A program made the position numbers and the translations under genes. Shown piece after piece: positions 1-9,716 of a DNA stretch of 22,198 nucleotides. This DNA is from Dimargaris cristalligena (taxonomy: Eukaryota > Kickxellomycota > Dimargaritomycetes > Dimargaritales > Dimargaritaceae). The stretch lies in assembly GCA_027576995.1 (NCBI GenBank), contig JANBQC010000478.1:1-22198 (forward strand), read 5' to 3'. The notes below the pieces were generated by a model. That model saw only the letters and a program-made list of their open reading frames with translations, ran no database searches and was not told the origin of the DNA. Positions within the stretch are counted from its first letter, which is position 1. Every line of letters starts with the position of its first letter.

Positions 1-192
1 CATCATTATTCTTCCCCTTCCCCTTGAGTTTGGATATAACCCCAACTGTTTCCCCCCACAGCTTGCTCTTTAGCTTACAACTTCTCTTTTGTTTTATTTT
101 ATTCTGATATTTATCCTAATAAACTTATTCCTGTCCTTTGAAGTCCTGTCCATCCTGTGGTACCTGGCCTTAATACTAACCCATCATAATAG
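1..192 (+). repeat. Left arm of long inverted repeat (LTR- or TIR-like)
   Basis: Positions 1-192 match the reverse complement of 1603-1790. My hand alignment gives about 26 mismatches (about 20 of them transitions) and two 2-nt gaps, so roughly 85% identity. The match already runs at base 1, so the arm probably continues outside the window. Inside it are AATAAA at 118-123 and TGGTACCTGG at 158-167. The second looks like a tRNA primer-binding site because it begins with TGG, but I cannot match it to a specific tRNA. Homology stops abruptly at 192. Confidence 0.9.
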
Positions 193-225
193 TATTACCT
201 ATCCTTTGTGATGACTAATATTATT

Positions 226-309
226 GTCTGGGAACTCCCCTCCCTTTCCCTATGCTTAGTCATCCAATGTTCTGGGACTTTCCCTCCCTTTCTCTATTAT
301 TCATCTATC
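226..309 (+). repeat. Imperfect tandem duplication, ~42-bp unit, pyrimidine-rich
   Basis: Two adjacent units (about 226-268 and 269-309) share the order CTGGGA, a C/T run containing CTCCCTTTC, then an A/T-rich tail ending in TCATC. They lie in the spacer between the left inverted-repeat arm and the integrase remnant. No coding sense was found between 193 and 441. In particular, I could not find the HHCC zinc-binding domain that normally precedes the integrase core. Confidence 0.55.
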
Positions 310-441
310 TTTTCATTTAGGCTTTCCCTTTTGAGTATCAATACTCCCCCTTACTGCCACCTCTTGGGACAGTAAGTCTATCATCACCTTTTCCTTTTTA
401 TCATCTTTTTTTCAAATAAAGTTCAGTTTTTAAGGATTTGA

Positions 442-1137
442 TTTCAGTTCTTTACACTAAGTATCAATATCATTGGCCCATTTAACACTACCTAAAATGG
501 CAACAAGTTTGTCATTATTATAGTTGACTATTTCACCTGTTGGTCCTTTGCCCACACAGTCCCAAATATTATGGCCCAGGTTGTTATCCAATTTCTTATT
601 GAAGATGTGATTAGTGTGTATGGCTGCCCTCAGATCATCATCTCTGACAGCAGTAAACATATCACTGCAAGTATCCTCTGGCAGATGCTATGCCTCTTAG
701 GAGTAAACTACCACACGGTTATCCTATACCACCCCCAGAGTAATGGGGCCATAGAGCAGCTTAACAGCACTCTCAAACACATAATCACTAAATATTCCTC
801 TAGTGATGACCCTCAATGGGACCAATACCTGGCACTACACTTGTTTGCCTACTGCATAGCCCATGTCTGCATCATTGCTAATAAACCCTTATATTTGATG
901 TATGGCCATGACCCTCACATGCCCATAGATGTTGTACTGAATACCAAACCTGATACCCTGCAAGCCTCCACCAGCTCTGCCTACATTGATAAGTTATACA
1001 ACAGGCTCAGTGACATCTACCAATGCATCTGCCACAAACTGGGTCCCAAGCCTACAGACCCCACATAGTACTACATTGGGGATTTCATCCTAGTCCAGGT
1101 CCCCCATAGGCCCCTTTCAAAGGCCCTATCTCCATTA
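442..1137 (+). pseudogene. Ty3/gypsy-type integrase catalytic core, inactivated
   Basis: Integrases of this family join element DNA to the host chromosome through a D,D35E active site (established knowledge). Reading in one frame gives INIIGPF at 463-483, then a TAA stop at 493-495, then a clean run containing VDYFT, YGCP, ISD, YHPQSNG, IEQLN and MYGHDPHMPID, ending at TAG 1066-1068. After that stop the frame continues with IGDFILVQV, typical of the segment after the core. The second Asp is codon 646-648 and the Glu is codon 754-756, exactly 35 residues apart. The first Asp is replaced by Asn (AAT, 466-468), with 59 residues between it and the second Asp. Two in-frame stops and a lost catalytic residue mark it as dead. 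The upstream HHCC domain and all other pol and gag parts are missing. An ATG at 571 could start a 165-residue frame, but that would lack the first catalytic position. The family call is firm; the type of element that carried it is not. Confidence 0.85.
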
Positions 1138-1602
1138 AAGGCATCCATAGTAGTAACATATACACTATTACCCCCACAGTCCATGATAAATATCTTCAGT
1201 AGGAATGTATTTCTGGTGACCAAATCATTCCATTCATTAAAGGCCTCAAGGATAAGGCTCCAGTAGGAGAGGGAGATGTCAGACCACCTAATCTGCCTTA
1301 ATCTGGACACATTAGTGTTGATCCCCATTAGGCCTTATAGTGCCATATTACCCTTTCCATGGCCACACCTGGTACTATAAGATCATCCTATATCATATAA
1401 CCATTCCCCTTCCAGACTCTGCCACTTTATACTAATTACTCAAGGGCTGATCCAAAGACTCTTCCAGTTACCATTAGAGTTTTCCAGATACTAATGGCCA
1501 TCCAGTTGGCCTATTTACCTATACCCTGGTCTTAGTAGTATCCTTCCCCCAGGACCTCCCTCTAGAGTTGTCCCTGTGTAAATATAAATAGTCCTAATGG
1601 GG
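1138..1602. other. Spacer between integrase remnant and right inverted-repeat arm
   Basis: CpG-free, decayed sequence. A second frame around 1150-1200 gives a short run (ITPTVHDKYLQ) that could be frameshifted integrase C-terminal sequence, but I do not claim it. No chromodomain is recognisable and no intact frame is convincing on either strand. Confidence 0.5.
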
Positions 1603-1790
1603 CTATTATGATAGGCTAGAAATAAGACCAGGTACCACAAGATGGTCAGGACTTCAAAGGATGGAAATAGGTTTATTAGACTAGATACCAGAAAGGCAAA
1701 ACAAAAGAGAAGTTGCAAGCTAAAGAGTAAGCTGTGGGGGAATGGTTGGGGTTATATCTAAACTCCAGGGGCAGGGGAAGAATGATGATG
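1603..1790 (-). repeat. Right arm of long inverted repeat (LTR- or TIR-like)
   Basis: The reverse complement of this segment matches 1-192. Read on the minus strand it contains AATAAA (plus-strand TTTATT at 1672-1677), then TGGTACCTGG (plus-strand 1628-1637). A TATA-like motif lies upstream at 1850-1861. The order TATA, AATAAA, TGG is that of U3-R-U5 followed by a primer-binding site, so this arm resembles the 5' end of a reverse-oriented LTR element. No internal retroelement gene follows it on that strand. Confidence 0.9.
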
Positions 1791-2404
1791 ACTAATAAAT
1801 GTAAACCGGTAACTAGATAATAAGGGGAATAAAATATAGTAGGATAATGGGTATATATTTCTATAATGTTAAATATTAATTTTACCCATTTATTGGTATG
1901 GGTTTTTTACTTATATGGCTGGTTATTCTTGTAGTTCGAATTAACCAGTCATGACAGGGGCCCAGTTAGATTCCTTAGCATATTCTTACCCCTCTGGTTT
2001 ACCCCTAATAAGCCCTATATATACTCATCCCCCCCCATACTGACTAGTAAGTGTGCCTGCTGCCTATCCCTTACCTCTACCTGTACTTGGTCTTTATGGG
2101 TTAGTACCATACCTATACCTGACACTAGCAGCCTGCTTAGCCAAGTCTAAGCCTTGCCTACTACTAAAAGCCTATCCTCAGGACTCTTGATGAACTAAGA
2201 GTGGTTAACCTAAGTGACATACTTATTAAATAACATAAAGCTCTAAGATATTTAATTCAACCATTACATGCAAAAGTTGGATACCTTGATGTTTATAATA
2301 AAATGTACTTTAAAGCCCACCCTGCTACTGAGTAATGCTATAAAAGGAGCCATACAGGATATATTTGTTAATAAGACCAATGTACTGGGATAATCCGCAG
2401 AGCT
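1791..2404. other. CpG-poor flank, probable outer part of the right arm or an adjacent relic
   Basis: No gene is seen. It contains the TATA-like motif at 1850-1861 (minus-strand sense relative to the right arm) and a possible hairpin with CTGGTTA at 1919-1925 pairing with TAACCAG at 1942-1948. A second TATA-like string, TATATA, lies near 2020. CpG remains nearly absent up to about 2395. This fits one old methylated or mutated repeat that extends beyond the alignable arm, but no element end can be fixed. Confidence 0.5.
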
Positions 2405-2650
2405 ATGGCCCAGTGTTATTATTCACTGGCTGTCCAGAAAGGAATAGCAGCCAGTAGGGCGATGCAAGCAAGATATTTCTCTGATAAGCCCTTTGAGCTA
2501 GCTGAGATGCAAATACATACTGGGGAGTGGTGCTCCTTGGAATTAATAACTTATTTCTCAGCCCCATTTACTTATAGCCCTCATAAGCTTGCACCTTTTA
2601 AGTACCTTGCACTGCGGCATCTTTATACAGGTGGAGTATCTCCTTATTAA
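2405..2650 (+). CDS. Short unrecognised open frame, 81 aa, probably not a gene
   Basis: The frame starts with ATG at 2405 and ends in TAA at 2648-2650. The product is unremarkable: no membrane segment, no Cys/His pattern, no repeat, and I recognise no family. It sits at the edge of the CpG-poor block, so it could be a decayed piece of the neighbouring element. A frame of this length is expected by chance. It is listed only because it has an ATG and lies at the composition boundary. Confidence 0.12.
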   Translation: MAQCYYSLAVQKGIAASRAMQARYFSDKPFELAEMQIHTGEWCSLELITYFSAPFTYSPHKLAPFKYLALRHLYTGGVSPY

Positions 2651-5600
2651 TAATAGGCCCCACCTGATGGTCATTCCGATCTAATTAGTTCCTGCCCAGT
2701 GAATCTATATGCAGCACTTGAGTCGCTGGACATAACCAAAGTTCAAAAGGTGACTATTAGTTCTTTTCTTACTGGGCGCCAAAACGTCCATAAAGTGGAG
2801 GACTCTACTTTGTTCAATAACCGCGTCTGTGTCCGGCTCCGCACTGGCGAACGTAGACCTGGCCTTACTGAGTCACCCCTAGTTTCTGTATACAATAAAT
2901 TATTACAGGGTGGTTCAGTCAATCTTTATAGCTAAACATCCGCTTGATGAAGTGGGTACTCTCAGGTCGAGAATTTCTAGACAATTTTCATTATATTCAA
3001 AGACTTTCCTGGCTGTGTTGATTTTCTCTCTTGGTAAACAGCTTAAGATCCTGTCTAATAAATAGGACCGCATAATAAAGGGTTCCCTGCGGTCAAAAAT
3101 GGGGAAGTTCTTCCCAGGCCAGGGCCGGGTCTTGGGGGGAGGGGGTGTAGGACAACTGTCCCCACACCCTTTTTGTTTAGCATTAGTGACTCTCACGCCC
3201 TCCCTACTTTTCTACGAGGGTGGTTTCCAAGCAAAAAAAATGGGGCGTATAGTTTGGCTTAGTTTTGGGGGTAGGGGGTTGCGGAATGAGTAGGAAAGGG
3301 AAGTCCTTTAATAATACCACTATACTATCAGCTAATAGGAAACTGGGTATTGAAACAATGTACTTGCATAGTCGCCACTTTATCCCCATTTAAGGCGGGT
3401 CAGGCTGGACACCACTTGACCGCGGAAACCCGAAGGGTGATATCGGCATTGCCTCCCCGAGGGGCAGTCGGCCCTGGGCTAATGACCGTGAAGGGCTGGT
3501 CAATCATTAATCCTTTTTTTACCACCCGGGTGCAGGGCATCGCCACCCACGCATAGTGGTTTGACAAGTTAATTAAAACTGGGCGGACCACATAATGAAG
3601 TGCTTTGCACTGGGAAAAAATAATCCAAACGCGAATAGCCTGGAGGGGGGGCGGACCCAAGCAAAAAGAGAACGTCTTAATACACTATTGCCCAGGCTCC
3701 CGTCTACATCTCCTCCCCTCACCAAGATTTCCCGCACTCCGTGTACCCCTGCTTCTCGAATCGAGCGTCCTCTTTAGATTTTCCCAAGCCCACTGCTTTG
3801 GGAACGGCCATGGGTACTTGCTGGTGGGTTGACCCGGTTAACACAGTCGATTTTACGTGTCGAGATATATCTGTTATTGTGTGTCGATAGTAATATTTAC
3901 CTCCGTTCAAATTGGTGAACCCCCCTCCACTACTTGAGGCGGCGATTGTTCAGGGAAGAATCCGCCCATTCGAGCTGGACAACCGGATAATCCAATTTTA
4001 TTGCTTCCCCATAGTCTGATTAAATAACCGACCCCTCAGTAGTTACCGAACTTCTAAACTTCCACGCAGTCAATAAGTATCCTTTTATAGTAATGCTTGC
4101 AAACATGAAGAAAACACCCATTTCGCCATTAGTGTGATAAGGCGCCTGAAATTAAGCGCCCTCGGCCCCGCTGTTAAAGCCAACCATTAAATGGGGACTA
4201 TCTAATGTTTTCTTGGCCACTGGGCATAGAGGGGAGGGGAGAAAGTAGAACACAGCATCGTTTATCTAGTTCAAACTGAGAACCCCAGTAAAACCGTGGA
4301 ATCCCGCCTTCGGCATTCCCCTGTCGACATGCACGTTTGTTTGGGGTAGATTTCATTTTCATGCTTCCGAACGGACGCCCGGTCGCTCATTTTTAATTAT
4401 ACGGCCACCCATGGTAAGCGGTCTTGAATAGTTGTCACCCTACCCATATGGCTAAAAGTCACGTCACCGACCATCTGCGAGAAAAAGTGGGGGCCGATAT
4501 GATGAATGCCTACATATTGACACCCTGCTTTGGATCCACATTATTCGGCGCGGTCCCACGGAAGAACCCGCTACCCAGTCGGGCTGGCGTTTGTTGGCGC
4601 CAGGTGCATGTAATGGCAAGCCACCCAACCTAAAAGATGGGAGAGATTGTGTACAATGGTGAGAAAACCTTCCAATCTCCCCCCTCAGTGTTGGGAGGGA
4701 AATAGGAAGTGGGGTGGTAGTTTGTTTCGCGATACTTAGACATCTATGTGTAAGAGGGTCCCAGTACCAGTTAGTTTTTTAGTTCAATAAATAAAATAAA
4801 ATGCCTGTGACACTGACTTCAGCATTCCCCCGGCTACCAGTCACTTGATACACGGCGGACCATCGTCGTAAAAGAAATTACCCACACATTTTGGGCGTAA
4901 GACGGCCCGCAAGATAAATGTGGAAACTAGTGGTCCGCCAAACTACCAAATATCATTCTTAGCGCCTGTTTAGTATTATACCAACCTATATAGGTCGAGA
5001 TATGCCCCTGGATAAGTAAGCGGAGTGCTAACCGGCTGCCACGACAACTAATACAATGGCAGTGTGAAGTAGTGACATTTCTTCAGTTTTTTACAATATA
5101 ATTTATGTATTAGTCCAGCCGGAGGCACCCTAGGGCTTGGATAAACACAATCTTGACTATATATAATTTGGTTGAGATTTTAGAATGACTAATCATGTGT
5201 AGCGCCAGACAAGAATCCAGGGTTTTGCCACATGCGTATTTAGCAATCCTTGTAGGCACGTACAATGGCTGAATCCCTTGATCAAACACTAGCTAGTGGT
5301 TGATATATTGTAATATTTTAATGTTCAACATCACATCCTGGCTTTACAAACCCTAATGAGCATTATTTATGACAAAACACTGGCCCATCTTGATATTATT
5401 GTTTGCCGTATCTCGGGGGAGAGGAGGGAGGGCCATGGTCGGGTTGTATGAAAAAACATGGGTGTTGGCATAGCTAGTGCGGTTTCAAGCCAAAAAATAA
5501 TAATCACATACATCATTTACCAGCTATTTCTAAACCAATATACACAAAATCCCAAATAGTTGGGTAATCGGATAGAAAAGACAGCGCCGGTTTTGACAGA

Positions 5601-7140
5601 CTGGTAGGTCAACTCTGGAAAACCCCGGAAAAAACTGAAATTGCACATGTACTCCACTTCAGTGCATATATGACTAGTAGTAGGCAATGATAAAGTAATA
5701 TTCAGAATCAATACGCTGAACTTGGCCTGTGAATGTCATTAAGTAATACAGTAGGAAGTTATATAAGAGGGTTTTTTTTTGAAACAGATACCGGTAAGTA
5801 AGCCGTTTGCTCAACCACCAAACCATTTACCGGAGGGTAATAAGAGCGGACACCCCTTGAATACGACGCGTAGGAGCAACTTACACCCCACATTGGGGAG
5901 CGCTTGGAACGGCTAACTAAAGGCACACAATTAAGCTTTATGAAAGTTCGCTTCCGCTTTTTATTTGCAGCATACCCCGGGCCTAAACCTAAGCATTTAT
6001 GATTTTAAACATGGGTCTCTCTTCTGTTGATCGGACTACCTCGATACTGATGGGTTTATACTAAGCAGTGTGAACAACCCGTTTCTACGGCTGAACGGTC
6101 GATAAGTCCGCTAAATAGTTCATTGGGCCGAGTATACATATGCATAACTATTTTCCTCCAAATATGATTATAACATACTAGCTGTCGGCTGGAAGAACGA
6201 AAATATATACACAATACACCAGGTCATGCTGACCGCGGCGAACAAGCTTTTTGGTGGGCGGGACGTATAACGCAAAGGGCTGACCCGGTTCGGCTAAATC
6301 GAATGGAAAGCGGTGAATAAAAATGGGGTGTTGCTTATAAAGAATGGGGGTTTGTGATTAGAAAACGGCTCGGCCTCATCCTCCCTTATATTAGAATGGC
6401 TACCTTTTACGTATTTACATCCTTGAATGGCACTGGATGCATAGGATGGCTAACCGGCACGCTTCTTCGAATTGACACCCATTAAAAGCAGTCAAGGGAG
6501 ATTTCTCGGAATGGGCTGCTGTTAGCGACCATGGCATTGCCACTATAAACTGCACATGAATGAAGGAAAAAAGAACCGGCATACACTATTTTTGCGAAAA
6601 CAGCCGATACTGAGAGAGCCAGTATCCTGGGTGGCCGCGGCCATAGTGAATGGAGAGTATGAAACATGGAAAATGCAGCTGTATGGGCAAAGTGGTGATG
6701 GCGTAGCTGGTTTACCCTAATCTATCTCTGGTTGCTTTTCCCCTCGGTTATGGAGTCCCTAAGTAGATTTCATCGGCATTGGCTGGGGTGTTTTATAGTA
6801 TTCTACTATTACCAAGGTGCCCTCTATCCCACCTTCCTTCGCATTTCCACGGTAAGATCCACCTACGGGCAAATTAATTAATTGAACAGGACCCTTGCTG
6901 CAATCCCACACAGTTCGTTTTTTTTTGTTTTTCGTTTCTTTCTGGTTTGCCCCCGTCATACCCAATGGGATCGCCCTTTGCCTTCACTCTCCAAAGCCGC
7001 CCACAACCATAGCTGCGCTGCACATGTGCTTAATTAAACCGGAGTGTGGGTGGGAGAAAAGCAAGTGGTGTAGGTTGGATGCCCGTCCACCCAATTAAAA
7101 GACTATCGTCTCCCACCCAATCCACATTTACTCACCAATC
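2651..7140. other. Gene-free stretch, ordinary CpG
   Basis: I see no convincing gene, tRNA or rRNA on either strand. Frames are short (at most about 90 codons) and unlike any family I know. Composition is mixed, with normal CpG from about 2.8 kb. A G-run cluster lies at about 3134-3146 (G6-A-G5), with further G/C runs near 3644-3652 and 3920-3928. Spliced genes with very short exons cannot be excluded by eye. Confidence 0.5.
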
Positions 7141-7181
7141 CCACCGTCCCTCTACAGGCCAGTCAGGTTTCAAATAGAGAT

Positions 7182-7272
7182 GGGCGGGAGGGGGTCAATA
7201 CTGTAACGGGGGGGTTGTGGTGGACCGGGGAATTTACCAGTAGTGCTTCGATCCGAGGAGGGAGGGGGGTAA
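7182..7272 (+). other. G-run cluster
   Basis: G-tracts of 3, 3 and 5 at 7182-7194 are separated by single bases, followed by G7 at 7208-7214 and more tracts near 7260-7270. The loop between the third and fourth tract is 13 nt, so this is a weaker quadruplex candidate than those at 14518 and 19425. Confidence 0.4.
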
Positions 7273-9681
7273 TCTGGGAGATTCTTAGTAGAAACAAATT
7301 AGTAAAGTCTACAAATTATTATTTTATTGAAACACGATCTTTTTCCGTTTACGGGTTATTTTTTGTGTTTTATACTTCCGGTTCGGTTACGGCTTCTATG
7401 ACGATATTGCTCGAGCTCCGCTTAGTGTTGACCCGGGTAGGCTCTGGTCACGTGACGTGGGGATTTGTCGGGACGGGGACTTATGGTGTGGTTGCAATAC
7501 CAGTGCTTTCGTTCAACTGCCAACAGTCACCACTCTCCCGGGCAAGGGTGAATCCGGTGCATCAAGAGGAATCCTACCCTAGGGTGGAAAATATGTCATA
7601 ATATATATCAAAGGAATGGACTTTGGAGGGAGGGGAGTGGAGTGGAGAATAACACAAATGGGGGCGAATAATAGAAAAAGGGGCTTCAAAGTTATGGTGC
7701 AACATACTACTGCTAAATAATATAAGCAAAATTAGGGAGGAAATGCCAGTATTGCCAAAATCCTGAAATGGTATTGCCCCCTCCCCATCTATATCCAGAC
7801 TAGGTCACATTCCCCCCCCTCATCATTTGCAGCGGGCTTCCAAAACCCACTCCAGCCCTTGTACTGGGCCCATTTCCGTGGCAACTATTTTTAGTATCAT
7901 CGATTCTAGAGCATAGAGATTCTACTTCCTATTCTACCGAAAGGGTTCAACTAAATCTAATCGGTATGTTAAAAGCTCGTTTATGGGGAATAGTCCTGTT
8001 AGCTCTGAAATGCTACTATAGGACAGCCACGGACACGTTTACTGCTTTATTATTCGTACTTGTATTGTACTTTTCAACTCTTATTCGGATCTGCCTCCAG
8101 ATAGCCCCATTTAGCTGTTGTAAAATTACTGGGCTACGGTATCTCTATTTTGAATAGCAAAAAAGAACATCGATGATATATTTACTCGTATAGTGTATTC
8201 GACAGTAAGGTTTCTGGGCCCTCTTACACTGGCCTACCATTGGAGGCCCGTCTGAATATCTACTATATCCAACTTGGCCAGGTTTAAGGTAACTTAATTG
8301 TGGTAGTGGTAGGATACTAAGTCAATATGGGTGGAATTCAGTGCAGATGTATAAAGTTTTGGATAATACGTGTATGGGAAAGTATATGAGAAATCCATTA
8401 TTAACCAGTGGTTTTTGCCTCATCCAACGGATTTATCGTTATACAGTCTGGTTGAACCTTTCCCATATACTGAACGTAGGTTTGAGGATTGAATTGCCAA
8501 TTTGGTTCCTAATTTTTCATGATAAGGGTGCTATGCAATAGCTATTGGCTGGTGTGGACTTCATAATGCTAATTAGTGCCCAAGACTGGTAGCATGACCA
8601 TTATTTACAATACGCCTTGGTGCCACAGAAAATGGGTTGCTGTGGCTCACGGTGAATCACTTTAAGAAAATCGCCTCCTAACTTCTGAGGTCAGGCGGGA
8701 TTCCTTTGGAATTGCAACCAAAGAGGGCAATGGGCTAATACTACCGAACCAGACCGCTCTCATTCAGGAAACTCCTTTAGTCTATTGGTGCCCAATTACG
8801 AGCCCGGTTATTATTATTTTCTGATTCTTTGTCCCACTCCTACGATAGCGTCAAGTAAAAATAGCTGATAGGCAAAATCGGACTTTTGGGCGTATGCGGC
8901 GGTTTATCGCTTCCATCAGCTTAACCCAAAGGGGGAATTTCGGAGCACATGGATCACTTGACAATGATGCGGAGGAAACTTTATCAGGCGTGTGGAGGGA
9001 GAGGGAAGCAAGAAACGGCGCTTTTAATAATGGCGACAACTATGTCCGAAAGACTCCTGAGTATATTTGGATTAATTAGTACCACAAGCGTAAGGAGATG
9101 GCACCATGCTTTTGAGTGCGATGGAGGGGATGGCAAAGTTGAAGTAAAGAAAGGCGGGTATCGGCGAATAAAAGTAAACAGCCATACTTTAACTCCACAC
9201 TGATATGGCTTGATAGGCAGAAGTAGAACAACGGTGGTCACACCAGTAGTCAGGCGAGACGACCCTGTACAGCTATTTTTATCCCAGGTACGACCTCGAC
9301 GGGCTGTCAAAGCCACAATTTCGCACCGCCATACTTGGTACACCCAAATGAAGCAGATGGGGCTTGAGCTGGTAACTGTTCAAAATAATAGAAAAAAAGG
9401 CTCTGACGTGGAGCTTGTGGCAAATAGGACGCTGCGTTTTAGATTTTTATTCATCGGAGGGTCAATACTAATTGAGAAAATCAGACCGAGTGAGACTATA
9501 GTGGTACCAAAGCAGCAACTGGGAGCGAATACGCGGAGAGGCACTCGAACACTGAATTGGTTGAAATTAAAGATTGGACAGGAATCCCAATTAAAGTTGT
9601 AAACCTAACATCTTACGACCAGCGGACTTATAACCAAAATCATCTAGTCGGGAGCAGAGGGGGTACCAGCCCTTAGCGATG

Positions 9682-9716
9682 GCGCCTTCGTCTTAATAAA
9701 ACGACGAAGAGGGCGC
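9682..9716. repeat. GC-rich hairpin, 11-bp stem with one 3-nt bulge
   Basis: GCGCCTTCGTC at 9682-9692 pairs with GACGAA (9703-9708) and GGCGC (9712-9716). The loop is 10 nt A/T-rich and GAG at 9709-9711 is bulged. It resembles a bacterial intrinsic terminator in outline, but nothing else here is bacterial. It may be a structured RNA, a relic of a small inverted-repeat element, or chance. Confidence 0.6.

Larger units (their letters stand above)
1..2390 (+). mobile_element. Degenerate Ty3/gypsy-integrase element, CpG-depleted, left end outside window
   Basis: This block contains an integrase-core pseudogene between two inverted ~190-bp repeats. It is set apart from the rest of the window by near-absence of CpG: by eye only about 717, 1806 and 1937 in 2.39 kb. 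No gag, protease, reverse transcriptase or RNase H frame can be seen. The arms carry AATAAA and a TGG-starting PBS-like string, and a TATA motif lies next to the right arm. This suggests LTR-derived sequence, but LTRs should be direct repeats, not inverted ones. Two readings remain open: a rearranged or nested LTR retrotransposon relic, or a compact integrase-encoding DNA transposon with terminal inverted repeats (Ginger-like). The right edge is approximate and set by the return of CpG. No target-site duplication can be assigned because the left end is cut off. Confidence 0.72.

Noticed and set aside
1934..1946. GTTCGAATT resembling a tRNA B box (SINE or tRNA remnant)
   Set aside because: No A box, cloverleaf or tRNA body can be folded around it. 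It lies within a short hairpin in decayed repeat DNA.
9210..9602. A 130-codon frame on the plus strand overlapped by a 119-codon frame on the minus strand
   Set aside because: The plus frame begins at TTG and only about 85 codons remain from its first ATG. Neither product resembles a family. Lengths are within chance for the region.
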